From assembly GCF_007993935.1 (NCBI RefSeq), contig NZ_VITY01000001.1, forward strand, positions 744,001-808,000: a stretch of 64,000 nucleotides of DNA, written 5' to 3'. This document shows, one piece after another, positions 35,229 through 44,864 of this stretch (position 1 is the stretch's first letter; each line of letters opens with the position of its first letter). This stretch comes from Bradyrhizobium macuxiense (GTDB lineage: Bacteria > Pseudomonadota > Alphaproteobacteria > Rhizobiales > Xanthobacteraceae). The notes under the pieces are model-generated. The model was not told where the DNA came from and ran no database searches. It saw only the letters and a program-made list of their open reading frames with translations. The translations under genes and the position numbers were made by a program.

Positions 35229-35927
35229 CTATCGCCGTTCAACAACCCGAATTCCCTGCGCGCCGGCCAGAACGGCGACGCTGCCAAGCCCGATGAACAG
35301 GCCATGTTCGACCACGCCCGGAATGACGCTGAGCAAACCCGCAAGACGCGGCGGGTCGCCGATCCGGCCGAGATGCGCATCGACGATCCAGTGGCCGCCA
35401 TCGGTGACAAAAACGTGACCGTCCTTGCCCTTGCGGATGATCATTTGGCCGGACACGCCGGCCTCGGCGAACGCCCGCGCCATCGCCGCCTGCGTCGCGG
35501 CGAGCCCGAACGGGATCACCTCGACCGGCAGCGGAAAGCGGCCGAGCACGTCGACCCATTTGCTGTCATCGGCGATCACGATCATGCGATCACTGGCGGC
35601 CGCAACGATCTTCTCGCGCAGCAGCGCGCCGCCGCCGCCCTTGATCAGATTGAGCGCAGGGTCGATCTCGTCGGCGCCGTCGATGGTGAGGTCGAGATGG
35701 TCGATCTCGTCCAGCGTGGTCAGCGGCACGCCGCAGCGGATCGCGTCGTCCCGGGTCGCCTCCGAGGTCGGCACGCCGATCACCTTCATGCCTGATCGGA
35801 CCTTGTCGCCGAGCAGCTCGACGAAGTGCTTGGCGGTCGATCCGGTGCCGAGCCCGAGCTTCATGCCGTCGCGCACCTCTTCGAGCGCGCGCGCCGCCGC
35901 CTGGCGTTTCAGTGCATCCATGTCCAC
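35229..35927 (-). CDS. rpiA: Ribose-5-phosphate isomerase A
   Basis: Interconverts ribose 5-phosphate and ribulose 5-phosphate. The 232-residue protein has the signatures [16 protein letters not shown], the catalytic region [11 protein letters not shown], and [14 protein letters not shown]. The start is either GTG 35927 or ATG 35921; the first gives an M-x-M-D-A-L-K N-terminus common in relatives. Near the C-terminus the typical [11 protein letters not shown] is present. Confidence 0.95.
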   Translation of the reverse strand: MDMDALKRQAAARALEEVRDGMKLGLGTGSTAKHFVELLGDKVRSGMKVIGVPTSEATRDDAIRCGVPLTTLDEIDHLDLTIDGADEIDPALNLIKGGGGALLREKIVAAASDRMIVIADDSKWVDVLGRFPLPVEVIPFGLAATQAAMARAFAEAGVSGQMIIRKGKDGHVFVTDGGHWIVDAHLGRIGDPPRLAGLLSVIPGVVEHGLFIGLGSVAVLAGAQGIRVVERR

Positions 35928-36034
35928 GGCCGATAGCCCCTCGGTTGTCCGTTACGGGCACGCCATCGGGCGGCCCGGCGGGCGCATATCTAGCCTCGAT
36001 TCACGGACAGGAATAGCGCCATCCGTGCCCGTCT

Positions 36035-36868
36035 TTAGGCCGAAACGGCGTCCATCGCCGCCAAAATCGCCGCAAAACGGTCCTCGGCCTCGGCTCGCAT
36101 CCCGGGGTGGGTGAAAATGTAGAACTGGTCGTCGCGGATCGCAGCCAGCACCTGGGCCGCAACCAAGGACGGGTCGAGACCGGCCTCCAGGCGGCGCGCG
36201 ATCTCCGCGATGAGCGCGGCTGCAGGGCTGCCCGGAGCGTGCTGGCGCGGCGGGCCGTACCGCTCGGGGCGGTTGCGCCTGCTCTCGCCGATCCGGGTCC
36301 GCACAAAGCTCGGACAGAGCACGCTGACGCCGATCCCGAGCGGCTTGAGCTGCTGACTTAGCCCCTCCGATATCGCGACGACGGCGAACTTGGTTGCCGC
36401 ATAGGGACTGAGACCGAGCCCGGCATTCATGCCGGCCATCGACGCCGTGTTGACGATATGGCCGCCCTCGCCGTGCGCGCGGATGTGCGGCAGGAAGCTC
36501 CGGATGCCATGCACCACGCCCATCAAATTGACGTCGATCACCCAGCGCCAGTCGTCGACGGAGATCCGGTCGATGCCGCCGCCACCCGCGACGCCGGCAT
36601 TGTTGCAGACGACATGGACCTTGCCGAAAGCGAGGAACGAGGCCTGCGCCGCGCCGTCGACGCTGCCGGGGTCCGCGACGTCGCAAACCACGCCACGGAC
36701 ATCTGCGCCGCGGGCGCGCAGCGCATCGACGGCCTTGTCCAGCGCGCCGGTTTCGATGTCGGCGAGCATCACCTTCATGCCTTCGCGCGCGAACGCGGCT
36801 GCCATGGCCAGTCCGATTCCGCTGGCCGCACCGGTGACAAAAGCGGCTTTTCCCGCAAGTTCCCGCAT
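36035..36868 (-). CDS. SDR family oxidoreductase
   Basis: Classical SDR of 277 residues with TGAASGIG at about 12-19, NNAGVAGGG in the middle, and YAATKFAVV (YxxxK) as active site. A C-terminal extension (FYIFTHPGMRAEAEDRFAAI) is typical of a large group of bacterial SDRs annotated only by fold. No operon partner suggests a substrate; the neighbouring gph is divergent. Confidence 0.88.
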   Translation of the reverse strand: MRELAGKAAFVTGAASGIGLAMAAAFAREGMKVMLADIETGALDKAVDALRARGADVRGVVCDVADPGSVDGAAQASFLAFGKVHVVCNNAGVAGGGGIDRISVDDWRWVIDVNLMGVVHGIRSFLPHIRAHGEGGHIVNTASMAGMNAGLGLSPYAATKFAVVAISEGLSQQLKPLGIGVSVLCPSFVRTRIGESRRNRPERYGPPRQHAPGSPAAALIAEIARRLEAGLDPSLVAAQVLAAIRDDQFYIFTHPGMRAEAEDRFAAILAAMDAVSA

Positions 36869-36942
36869 CCGAGCCTCCCTTTTTTGCGCGACACTAGCAT
36901 CTTCTCTTGCATCGTGCGGCGCTGCCCGATAGCGAGAGACAG

Positions 36943-37623
36943 ATGTCCGCGTCCTCTCCCCCCATCATTGTGTTCGATCTCGACGGCACGCTGGTCGACA
37001 CTGCGCCTGACCTGATCAGCGCGCTGAACCATGTGCTCGACCGCGAGGGTCTGCAGCCGGTGCCGCTGTCCGCGGCGCGCAACATGATCGGCGCCGGCGC
37101 GCGCAAGCTGCTCGAGCGCGGGCTCGAGGTGGACGGACGCGTGGTCAGCCTCGCTGACCTCGATCGTCTGACCAAGGATTTCGTCGACTTCTACGCCGAG
37201 CACATTGCCGACGGCTCACGTCCGTTCGACGGGCTCGAGGCCGCGCTCGACCGGCTCGCATCGAAGGGCCACCGCTTTGCGGTCTGCACCAACAAGCTGG
37301 AGTGGCTGTCGAAGCTGTTGCTCGACCGGCTAGGTTTGGCCCCGCGCTTTGCCGCGATCTGCGGCCAGGACACGTTCGGCGTCGCCAAGCCGGATCCGGC
37401 GTTCCTGCGCGAGACGGTGGCCCGCGCCGGCGGGAAGCTGCCCGGCGCCATCATGGTCGGCGATGCGGGCCCCGATATCGGGGTCGCCCGGCGCGCCAAC
37501 GTCCCGGTGATCGGGGTCGATTTCGGCTATACCGACGTCCCGATGACCGAGCTGAAGCCGGACCGGCTGATCAGCCATATGCGCGATCTGCCGGACGCCA
37601 TCGCCAGCCTCATCGCGGCATAA
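36943..37623 (+). CDS. gph: Phosphoglycolate phosphatase-like HAD hydrolase
   Basis: HAD-superfamily phosphatase of 226 residues. The nucleophile motif FDLDGTLVDTAPDL is at about 8-21, motif 2 is AVCTNK, and motif 3/4 is VAKPDPAFL with VGDAGPDIGVARRA. The cap domain of about 70 residues and the overall pattern match Gph, which removes 2-phosphoglycolate. ATG 36943 is preferred to an upstream frame start because it gives the standard N-terminus. Confidence 0.87.
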   Translation: MSASSPPIIVFDLDGTLVDTAPDLISALNHVLDREGLQPVPLSAARNMIGAGARKLLERGLEVDGRVVSLADLDRLTKDFVDFYAEHIADGSRPFDGLEAALDRLASKGHRFAVCTNKLEWLSKLLLDRLGLAPRFAAICGQDTFGVAKPDPAFLRETVARAGGKLPGAIMVGDAGPDIGVARRANVPVIGVDFGYTDVPMTELKPDRLISHMRDLPDAIASLIAA

Positions 37624-37678
37624 GTTTTTCGCAACATATTGATATTACTTGGTAATATTTTGCCATGCGAATTTGCCA

Positions 37679-37694
37679 TTAACCATCCTTTAAC
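37679..37694 (+). promoter_or_regulatory. Perfect CtrA box TTAA-N7-TTAAC
   Basis: TTAACCATCCTTTAAC matches the full alphaproteobacterial CtrA recognition sequence. It lies 90 bases before the lipoprotein start, in a promoter-like AT-rich stretch. Binding is inferred from the consensus known from Caulobacter and relatives. Confidence 0.6.
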
Positions 37695-37783
37695 GAACAG
37701 ACCTCCCCCTGTTGCGCCTCTGTTCCGACGCTCCTATGGTCGGTGCGGGGATTGTGGCTGATTGCCGCATTAGAGTGTGGATC

Positions 37784-38275
37784 ATGCGTCGTATCATCGT
37801 GATTGCGGCCGCCGGGCTGAACCTGGCCGGCTGCTCCTCCTTCTCATTGGATTCGTTCAAGTCAGCGCCGCCGCCAATGCCGGTGCAGCTGGATTCGAAC
37901 CCGCAGGGCGCCGACGCCGTGACGTCGATCGGACCGGGCTGCAAGACGCCCTGCTCCGTGTCGATCCCGGCACCGGAGAGCAACTTCACCGTCACCTTCA
38001 ACATGCCCAAGTTCCAGCCGGCGACGGTGCCGGTGACCGTGACCCGCACGCCGGGCGACTTCACCAGCCCAGCCACCACCACGCTCGATCCGAGCCCGGT
38101 GTTCGCCGAGTTGCAGCCCGCCGGTCCGCCGCCGCGCGCCCACAAGCCGCGGCCGAAGCGGAAGAAGCCGAAGCCGGCTGCTGCCGAGGCGGCGCCTGCC
38201 GGCGCGCCGGATGCTGCGTTCCCCGCCCCGGCTGCCGCGCCGCCGCCGGCCGCGGCGCCAGCGCCGACGCGCTAG
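37784..38275 (+). CDS. PEGA-like lipoprotein with proline/alanine-rich tail
   Basis: Lipoprotein of 163 residues. A short signal ends in the lipobox LAGC (Cys near 17). The mature part has a PEGA-like beta domain (VQLDSNPQGADAVTSIG, CKTPCSVSIP, FQPATVPVTVTRTPG) and a highly basic then Ala/Pro-rich tail (KPRPKRKKPKP). A cell-envelope role, possibly peptidoglycan or polysaccharide contact, is inferred. A perfect CtrA box upstream hints at cell-cycle control. Confidence 0.8.
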   Translation: MRRIIVIAAAGLNLAGCSSFSLDSFKSAPPPMPVQLDSNPQGADAVTSIGPGCKTPCSVSIPAPESNFTVTFNMPKFQPATVPVTVTRTPGDFTSPATTTLDPSPVFAELQPAGPPPRAHKPRPKRKKPKPAAAEAAPAGAPDAAFPAPAAAPPPAAAPAPTR

Positions 38276-38548
38276 AAACTGCGCGCTTTGCACTGCACAA
38301 GAACCCGGCCCAAAGCCGGATTTTTGGTTTTGGTCGAGACACATCGGCGATTGCGATCATGCATCGCGCGATATGGCTCACCTATCGCTTTGCGATTGAC
38401 GTTGCATGTTGCTGATCATCGCATGCATCATCCCTTGGGACGCATTGTGACAGCCTGCCAACATGCATAGATTATGCGTGCCGCAGCCGATCGCGACGCG
38501 GCGTGCAAGGGAACTGGTTGCAGTACTTTGGTTGAAGGCCCGGGCTGA

Positions 38549-39583
38549 ATGAACGTCTCAACGCAAGCGCATTCCGACACGCTGTTTCGTCCGATGACCG
38601 ATCCGTTCGGCCGGACCATTCGTTACCTGCGCGTCTCCGTCACCGACCGCTGCGACCTGCGCTGCTTCTATTGCATGTCGGAGGACATGACCTTCCTGCC
38701 GAAGGCCGATCTGCTGACGCTGGAGGAGCTCGACCGTCTCTGCTCGGCCTTCGTCGCCAAGGGCGTGCGCAAGATCCGCCTCACCGGCGGCGAGCCGCTG
38801 GTCCGCCGCAATGTGATGGGCCTGGTGCGTTCGCTCTCGCGCCACCTTTCGACCGGCGCGCTCGACGAGTTGACGCTGACCACCAACGGCTCGCAGCTCG
38901 CACGCTTCGCGCAGGAGCTGGCCGATTGCGGCGTGCGCCGCGTCAACGTCTCGCTCGACACGCTCGACCCCGTAAAATTCCGGACCATTACCCGCTGGGG
39001 CGACATCGACAAGGTGCTGTCGGGCATCGAGGCGGCCCGATCCGCGGGACTCGCGGTCAAGATCAACGCGGTCGCGCTGAAGAACATGAACGAGGACGAG
39101 ATTCCCGCGCTGATGGAATGGGCGCACGGCAAGGGCATGGGCCTGACCTTGATCGAGGTGATGCCGATGGGCGACATCGGCGAGGGCCGCATCGATCAGT
39201 ATGTGCCGCTGTCGCTGCTGCGCGCGCGGCTCGAAAAGCACTACACGCTGACCGACCTCGCCGACGACACCGGCGGCCCTGCCCGCTACGTCCGGGTCGC
39301 CGAGACCGGCGGCAAGCTCGGCTTCATCACGCCGATGACCCACAATTTCTGCGAATCCTGCAACCGGGTGCGGATCACCTGCACCGGCACGCTGCACACC
39401 TGCCTCGGCCATGAGGACGCGTCCGACCTGCGCCGGCCGCTGCGCAGCTCGCCGGACAACGATCTGCTGTCGACGGCGATCGATCGGGCCATCGGGCTGA
39501 AGCCGAAGGGGCACGATTTCATCATCGACCGCCGCCACAACCGGCCGAGCGTCAGCCGCCACATGAGCGTGACCGGCGGCTAG
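38549..39583 (+). CDS. moaA: GTP 3',8-cyclase (molybdenum cofactor synthesis)
   Basis: Radical SAM enzyme for the first step of molybdopterin synthesis. The 344-residue protein has the N-terminal cluster motif CDLRCFYC (CX3CX2C), the SAM-binding GGEPLVRR, and the second cluster CX2CX13C from [11 protein letters not shown]. It ends in Gly-Gly, which is functionally required in MoaA. The ATG at 38549 gives about 15 residues before the conserved [18 protein letters not shown]. No Moco riboswitch was recognised upstream. Confidence 0.95.
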   Translation: MNVSTQAHSDTLFRPMTDPFGRTIRYLRVSVTDRCDLRCFYCMSEDMTFLPKADLLTLEELDRLCSAFVAKGVRKIRLTGGEPLVRRNVMGLVRSLSRHLSTGALDELTLTTNGSQLARFAQELADCGVRRVNVSLDTLDPVKFRTITRWGDIDKVLSGIEAARSAGLAVKINAVALKNMNEDEIPALMEWAHGKGMGLTLIEVMPMGDIGEGRIDQYVPLSLLRARLEKHYTLTDLADDTGGPARYVRVAETGGKLGFITPMTHNFCESCNRVRITCTGTLHTCLGHEDASDLRRPLRSSPDNDLLSTAIDRAIGLKPKGHDFIIDRRHNRPSVSRHMSVTGG

Positions 39584-39929
39584 TCTATCGCCCCCTCCCG
39601 ACGCCTGCGTCGTCCGCTGATTACCAAGGCGGGACAACGGTTTGCCGTGGCGTCAATTTGCCCATTTTCCGATTGACGGCGTTCCACGGCGCTGATTTGG
39701 TGCCCCGGCTTTCACGCTTGCCAGGCCGGACAGGCCGCTGCCCCGTCGGTCGCTGCCGACGATCCGGCAGCCAAGAGCAGCTAACAACGGCGGAAGCGGA
39801 TTTCGGGGGAGGACGATCGCTTGCAACTGCTCCTGAAAGTGAGCCGTGGCTCCGTGCGCATGCGCGCGGCGGCCAGATGATGCTTGAGAAGATATTCGGT
39901 GCGCAGATCGCGCGACCGCGGAGATCGTG
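39584..39929. other. Leader region of the TRAP permease operon
   Basis: About 346 bases between moaA and the TRAP genes. The single open frame inside it (39658-39930) has an Arg-rich composition and is not believed. It probably holds the promoter; no operator symmetry was clear. Confidence 0.45.
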
Positions 39930-40469
39930 ATGCGCCCTATGTTGGCACTAAGTCAGGCCATCGACCGCCTCAATGAGAAGATCGGCTACGTCTGCAATCT
40001 GCTCGTGCTGATCGCCTGCCTGGTCAGCGCCGGCAATGCCATGATCCGCTACGCGTTCAGCTACTCCTCGAACGGCTGGCTCGAGGCGCAGTGGTACATG
40101 TTCGCGATCCTCGTGATGTTCGGCGCCTCCTACACCTTCAAGCGCAACGAGCATGTGCGCGTCGAGATCCTCTATCTGATGCTGTCCGAGCGCGGCCAGC
40201 TCTGGCTCGACATGATCGGCACATTGTTCTTCCTGATCCCGGCCTGCCTGCTGCTCGCCTATCTGTCCTGGCCGTTCTTCTACCAGGCCTATGCGGTCGG
40301 CGAGATGAGCGGCAATGCCGGCGGCCTCTTACGCTGGCCGATCAAGTTCGTTATCCCGTCCGGCTTCGTGATGCTTGCGTTGCAAGGCGTCTCAGAGGTG
40401 ATCAAGCGGATCGCCGCGCTGCAGGGCTATGTGACCATCGACGCGAAGTATGAGAGGCCGACGCAATGA
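39930..40469 (+). CDS. TRAP transporter small membrane subunit (DctQ/FcbT2-like)
   Basis: Four-helix membrane subunit of a tripartite ATP-independent periplasmic transporter. The protein is 179 residues and carries the DctQ pattern: N-terminal helix NLLVLIACLVSAGNAMIRYA, then the conserved WLEAQWYMF and ASYTFKRNEHVRVEI. It is the FcbT2/COG4665-like branch. ATG 39930 has GGAG 6 bases upstream. It overlaps the large subunit by four bases (ATGA). No binding-protein gene is adjacent, but two fitting ones lie about 11 kb downstream. Confidence 0.92.
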   Translation: MRPMLALSQAIDRLNEKIGYVCNLLVLIACLVSAGNAMIRYAFSYSSNGWLEAQWYMFAILVMFGASYTFKRNEHVRVEILYLMLSERGQLWLDMIGTLFFLIPACLLLAYLSWPFFYQAYAVGEMSGNAGGLLRWPIKFVIPSGFVMLALQGVSEVIKRIAALQGYVTIDAKYERPTQ

Positions 40470-42067
40470 TCACGCTGGAGATGATGCCGCCGCTGATGTT
40501 CGGCGGCCTGATCATTGCAATGCTGATCGGCTATCCGGTGGCGTTCACGCTCGCCGCGGTCGGCCTGTCGTTCGGGTTCCTCTCGATCTATCTCGGCTTC
40601 TTCGACCTCAACTTCCTGCAGGCGATCCCGGGCCGCATCTTCGGCAGCGTGCTGTCCAACGAGCTCTTGCTCGCGATCCCGTTCTTCACCTTCATGGGCG
40701 CGATATTGGAGAGATGCGGGCTCGCCGAGGACATGCTGGATTCGATGGGCCAGTTGTTCGGCCCGATCCGCGGCGGCCTCGGCTATTCCGTGATCATCGT
40801 CGGCTTCATCCTCGGCGCCATCACCGGCACGGTGGCGGCGCAGGTGATCGCCATGGCGCTGATCTCGATGCCGGTGATGATCCGCTACGGCTACAACATC
40901 CGCTACATCACGGGCGTGCTCGCCGCCTCCGGCACCATCACGCAACTTGTTCCTCCCTCTCTCGTCCTGATCGTGCTCGCCGACCAGCTCGGCAAGTCGG
41001 TCGGCGACATGTATCTCGGCGCCTGGGGCCCGTCGGTGTTCCAGATCCTGCTGTTCGCCGGCTACACCTTCCTGCTCGGCATCTTCAAACCGAGCCACGT
41101 GCCCGCGGTGCCGATCGAGGCCCGCACGCTGACCGGCTGGGCGCTGTGGAAGAAGTGCCTGCTCGGCATCATCCCCTCCGCGGTGCTGATCTTCGTGGTG
41201 CTCGGCACCATGATGATGGGCCTTGCGACCCCGACCGAAGCCGGCGCCATGGGCGCGGTCGGCGCCATCGTGCTCGCCGCCATCCACCACAAGGATTTCA
41301 GCGCGGCCGGCCGCAAGATGCTGATCATCGGCGTGATCGCCGGCGGCATCGGCACCATCGTCGCGATGCTCTACAGCGAGAACCTGATCTTCAGGCTCGC
41401 CTTCGCGATCACCTATCTCGCGGTGGTCTGGATCTGCCTCGAGGCCGTGAAGATCCCGGACCTGCGCGACCTGATCAAGCAGGGCTATGAGACCACCATG
41501 CGCATCACCTGCATGGTCACCTTCATCCTGATCGGATCGACCTGCTTCTCGGTGGTGTTCCTCGGCGTGTCCGGCGGCACCTGGCTGGAGCACCATTTGA
41601 CCTCGCTGCCCGGCGGCGTCTGGGGCTTCCTGATCTTCATCAACCTGTTCATCTTCTTCCTGGCGTTCTTCCTCGACTTCTTCGAGATCGCCTTCATCAT
41701 CCTGCCGATGATCGCGCCGATCGCGCAGAAGGTGCTGGCGCCCGTGGTCGGCCCCGATGCCGCGCTGATCTGGTTCGGCGTGATGCTCTGCGTCAACATG
41801 CAGACCTCGTTCCTGCATCCGCCGTTCGGCTTCGCGCTGTTCTATCTGCGCGGCGTGGCGCCGAAGGAAGTGAAGAGCTCCGACATCTATTGGGGCGCGA
41901 TGCCCTGGATCGGCCTGCAGGCGATCATGGTGGCGCTGGTGATCGCGTTCCCGGTGGTCGTCACCGGCCTGCTCGACAAGCCGCTCGACGTCGACCTCAA
42001 CAAGGTCAAGATCGAGGTGCCGCAGATCGAGCTGCCGCCGCTCGATTTCGGCCAACCGAAGCAATAG
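40466..42067 (+). CDS. TRAP transporter large membrane subunit (DctM/FcbT3-like)
   Basis: Large TRAP permease of 533 residues with about 13 helices. DctM motifs are visible: FTFMGAILERCGLAEDMLD, GAITGTVAAQVIAMALI, TQLVPPSLVLIVLADQLG, and ATPTEAGAMGAVGAI in the middle. It is longer than ordinary DctM and fits the mannitol/chloroaromatic (COG4664) group, which uses sodium gradients to import organic acids. The C-terminal tail is short and acidic. Confidence 0.93.
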   Translation: MITLEMMPPLMFGGLIIAMLIGYPVAFTLAAVGLSFGFLSIYLGFFDLNFLQAIPGRIFGSVLSNELLLAIPFFTFMGAILERCGLAEDMLDSMGQLFGPIRGGLGYSVIIVGFILGAITGTVAAQVIAMALISMPVMIRYGYNIRYITGVLAASGTITQLVPPSLVLIVLADQLGKSVGDMYLGAWGPSVFQILLFAGYTFLLGIFKPSHVPAVPIEARTLTGWALWKKCLLGIIPSAVLIFVVLGTMMMGLATPTEAGAMGAVGAIVLAAIHHKDFSAAGRKMLIIGVIAGGIGTIVAMLYSENLIFRLAFAITYLAVVWICLEAVKIPDLRDLIKQGYETTMRITCMVTFILIGSTCFSVVFLGVSGGTWLEHHLTSLPGGVWGFLIFINLFIFFLAFFLDFFEIAFIILPMIAPIAQKVLAPVVGPDAALIWFGVMLCVNMQTSFLHPPFGFALFYLRGVAPKEVKSSDIYWGAMPWIGLQAIMVALVIAFPVVVTGLLDKPLDVDLNKVKIEVPQIELPPLDFGQPKQ

Positions 42068-42191
42068 CAGGCATTCGGCCTCATTCAGGCATGTCTCGCG
42101 GGAGCGGGGCATGCTGCGGCTGTTGACTGCGGCCAAGCAGCCTGTGAATAGACGAGGCACGGATCGTCCTCGAACTCACAGATCGCCGCCC

Positions 42192-43481
42192 ATGCCCCAA
42201 TCGCGCCCCATCCGCTCGTTCGTTCGCCCGCTCGTCGCGTCCCTTGGCCTGGCCTTTGCCGCGACCGTCGCGAACGCGGCGCCGGCGGCCGACGTTCGCG
42301 CGCTGGCGCAACAGGAGCAGCAGCCGCTGCTCGACACCCTGCGCGACCTCGTGCAGATCGAATCCGGCAGCAAGGACATCGACGGCCTCAACCAGATCGC
42401 CGCGCGCATCGCCGGCCAGCTCAAGCAGCTCGGCGGCGCAGTTGACATTCTGCAAACCACCGACATCTATCGCCTCGATGACACGCCGGAGAAGATCGGC
42501 CCGGCCGTTCAGGCCGTCTTCAAGGGCACCGGCAGCGCGAAGATCATCCTGATCGCGCATATGGACACGGTTTATCTCAAGGGCATGCTGAAGGACCAGC
42601 CGTTCCGCATCGACGGCGACAAGGCCTATGGGCTCGGCATCGCCGACGACAAGCAGGGCATCGCTACCATCATCCACACCGTGGCGCTGCTGCAGAAACT
42701 CAACTTCAAGGATTACGGCACGCTCACGGTGCTCATCAATGGCGACGAGGAGATCTCGTCGCCCGGCTGGCGCTCAACCATCACCCGCCTCGCCGCGGAG
42801 CAGGACACCGTGTTCTCGTTCGAAGGCAGCGACGCCAACGGCACGCTCCGCCTCGCCACCAGCGGCATCGGCTCGGCCTATCTCACGGTGCATGGCAAGT
42901 CGTCGCATGCGGGGGCAAGGCCCGAGGGCGGCGTGAACGCGCTCTACGAGCTGTCGCACCAGGTGCTGCAGATGAAGGACCTGTCGAAGCCCGAGCAGGG
43001 CCTGAAGCTGAATTGGACAGTTTCCAAGTCCGGCACCAACCGCAACGTGATCCCCGCCGAAGCCACGGCGCAGGCCGATGCGCGTGCGCTCAAGGTCGCG
43101 GATTTCGACGAGCTCGAGAAGGCGCTGCAGGACAAGATCAAGAACCGCCTGCTGCCCGACTCCAAGGTGGACGTGAAGTTCGAGGTCCGCCGTCCGCCGC
43201 TCGAGGCCAACGACGCCTCGCGCAGCGTGGCCGGCCACGGCAAGGCGATCTATCAGGAACTGGGCCTGTCGATGAACGTCGCCGAAAGAGCCACGGGCGG
43301 CGGCACCGACGCAGCCTTCGCCGCCCTCAAGACCAAGGGGGCCGTGGTCGAAGGCATGGGCCTCTCGGGCTTCGGCGCGCATTCCAACGATGCCGAATAC
43401 GTGCAGATCAACAGCATCGTGCCGCGCCTTTATTTGACCACCCGCATGATCATGGACCCGTCCGACGGCAAGGTGAAGTAA
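42192..43481 (+). CDS. Secreted M20 family metallopeptidase (carboxypeptidase G2-like)
   Basis: Zinc dipeptidase/carboxypeptidase of 429 residues with a signal peptide (cleavage after TVANA near 28). Metal and catalytic residues are visible: His in LIAHMDTVYL, Asp in GLGIADDKQG, Glu pair in NGDEEISSPG, and the late His in GFGAHSNDAEY. The dimerisation domain contains GKSSHAGARPEGGVNA. The family removes C-terminal Glu from folates or peptides. It follows the TRAP operon by 124 bases; release of substrates for the TRAP system is a guess. Confidence 0.9.
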   Translation: MPQSRPIRSFVRPLVASLGLAFAATVANAAPAADVRALAQQEQQPLLDTLRDLVQIESGSKDIDGLNQIAARIAGQLKQLGGAVDILQTTDIYRLDDTPEKIGPAVQAVFKGTGSAKIILIAHMDTVYLKGMLKDQPFRIDGDKAYGLGIADDKQGIATIIHTVALLQKLNFKDYGTLTVLINGDEEISSPGWRSTITRLAAEQDTVFSFEGSDANGTLRLATSGIGSAYLTVHGKSSHAGARPEGGVNALYELSHQVLQMKDLSKPEQGLKLNWTVSKSGTNRNVIPAEATAQADARALKVADFDELEKALQDKIKNRLLPDSKVDVKFEVRRPPLEANDASRSVAGHGKAIYQELGLSMNVAERATGGGTDAAFAALKTKGAVVEGMGLSGFGAHSNDAEYVQINSIVPRLYLTTRMIMDPSDGKVK

Positions 43482-43524
43482 GCCGGCCGGGCCGCAGCAC
43501 GACGGGCGTCACGGACCGGGCCTC

Positions 43525-44862
43525 TCAGGCGGTCGCCGGCTCCGCCTTGGCAAGGCGGAAGCTCAGCGTGAACTGGGCACCGCCGGACGGCAGGTTCTCG
43601 ACCTTGATCGTCGCGTCATGATCGTCGACGACGCCGCGGACGATCGAGAGCCCGAGCCCTGCACCATCGGTGCGGTGGCGCTGACGATCACCGCGCCAGA
43701 AGCGCTGGAACACCAGGCCCTGCTCGGCGGGCGCGATGCCGGGCCCGCAGTCCCGCACCTGCACCGAACCGTCCTCATGCACCTCGACATCGACCGAGGT
43801 CGCGTCGGCGGTGTACTTGATGGCGTTCTCCGCTAGGTTGAAGATCGCGCGCTGCAGCATCTCGGCATTGCCCTTGACCCGCACCGGACCGTCGGTGCCG
43901 CGCAGGGCGATATCCTTCTGCTGCGCCAGGGCGTACGGCGCGATCGAGCCGACCACTTCGGCGCACACGGCGCGCAGGTCCGCGGTCTCGCCGGGGTCCA
44001 GCACCAGCGTATCGAGCTCGGCGATCTCGAGCAGCTGGCTGACGATACGGCTCATGCTCTCGATGTCGGCATGCAGCTCCTTGGTCCCCTTGCTGATATC
44101 CAGCGTCTCGATCCGGGTCCTCAGGATCGCGAGCGGCGTGCGCAGCTGATGCGCGGCATCGGCCGTGAACTGGCGCTGCACGTGAAATCCATCCTCCAGG
44201 CGGTCGAAGGCCTGGTTGACGGCGGTCACCAGCGGCAGGATCTCGCTCGGAATCCCGTCCGTCGGAAGGCGGATGTCGGTCCTGGCCGGCCCGATGCTCC
44301 TCGCCTCCTCCGAGGCCCGCAACAGCGGAATCACGGCGCGGCGGAAGATCAGGATATCGGTCGCAAGCAGGATCAGGAGGATCGGGATGGTGATCCAGCC
44401 GACCCGCCGGAAGAAATTGGAGACGATGTCGTCGATGATGACGTCGCGATGCGACAGGTCCTCGGCGACCTGGATGCGCAGCGTCTCGCCGCCGACGAGC
44501 TGGGTGACGCTGGCGCCGGAAATCCGGTCCACCGAAACCGGCAGCCGCGGCGCCGTGCGATGCGACGAGAACAGCAGATTGTCGTCCGCATCGTAGATGT
44601 CGTAGCGGTAGCGGCCATAGGCGTCGGAATAGAGCCCTCTCAGGCTGTCCGGCAGGTTGAGCACGACCTTGCCGGCGGAATCGACCGAGAGGTTCTGTCC
44701 GAGATCGGCGGCCTGATCGCGCATCGCTTCGCGATGCAGCTGGTTGATTTCCGAGTTCAAGAGCCACAGCAGCAGCAGCGGCAGGAAGATCGCGGCGACC
44801 GCGACCGCCACGATGTGCAGAAACACGATCCGCGAGGTCAGCGACGTGAAGCGGAACACCAC
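43525..44862 (-). CDS. Sensor histidine kinase, TctE/QseC-like
   Basis: Membrane kinase of 445 residues. Two transmembrane helices (about 12-34 and 160-182) flank a periplasmic 2CSK_N-like sensor domain. The dimerisation/phosphoacceptor box is DAAHQLRTPLAI with His near 237. ATP-binding boxes are NLAENAIKYTAD, DCGPGIAP and GAGLGLSIVRG. The start is GTG 44862, two bases after the response-regulator stop. It is convergent with the peptidase and co-transcribed with its regulator. Confidence 0.92.
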   Translation of the reverse strand: MVFRFTSLTSRIVFLHIVAVAVAAIFLPLLLLWLLNSEINQLHREAMRDQAADLGQNLSVDSAGKVVLNLPDSLRGLYSDAYGRYRYDIYDADDNLLFSSHRTAPRLPVSVDRISGASVTQLVGGETLRIQVAEDLSHRDVIIDDIVSNFFRRVGWITIPILLILLATDILIFRRAVIPLLRASEEARSIGPARTDIRLPTDGIPSEILPLVTAVNQAFDRLEDGFHVQRQFTADAAHQLRTPLAILRTRIETLDISKGTKELHADIESMSRIVSQLLEIAELDTLVLDPGETADLRAVCAEVVGSIAPYALAQQKDIALRGTDGPVRVKGNAEMLQRAIFNLAENAIKYTADATSVDVEVHEDGSVQVRDCGPGIAPAEQGLVFQRFWRGDRQRHRTDGAGLGLSIVRGVVDDHDATIKVENLPSGGAQFTLSFRLAKAEPATA

Positions 44863-44864
44863 CC

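Noticed and set aside
38276..38548. Possible Moco riboswitch before moaA
   Set aside because: No recognisable Moco aptamer pattern; only short GCATGC repeats.
39658..39930. 90-codon frame before the TRAP genes
   Set aside because: Arg-rich, low-complexity and no ribosome-binding site; probably leader sequence.
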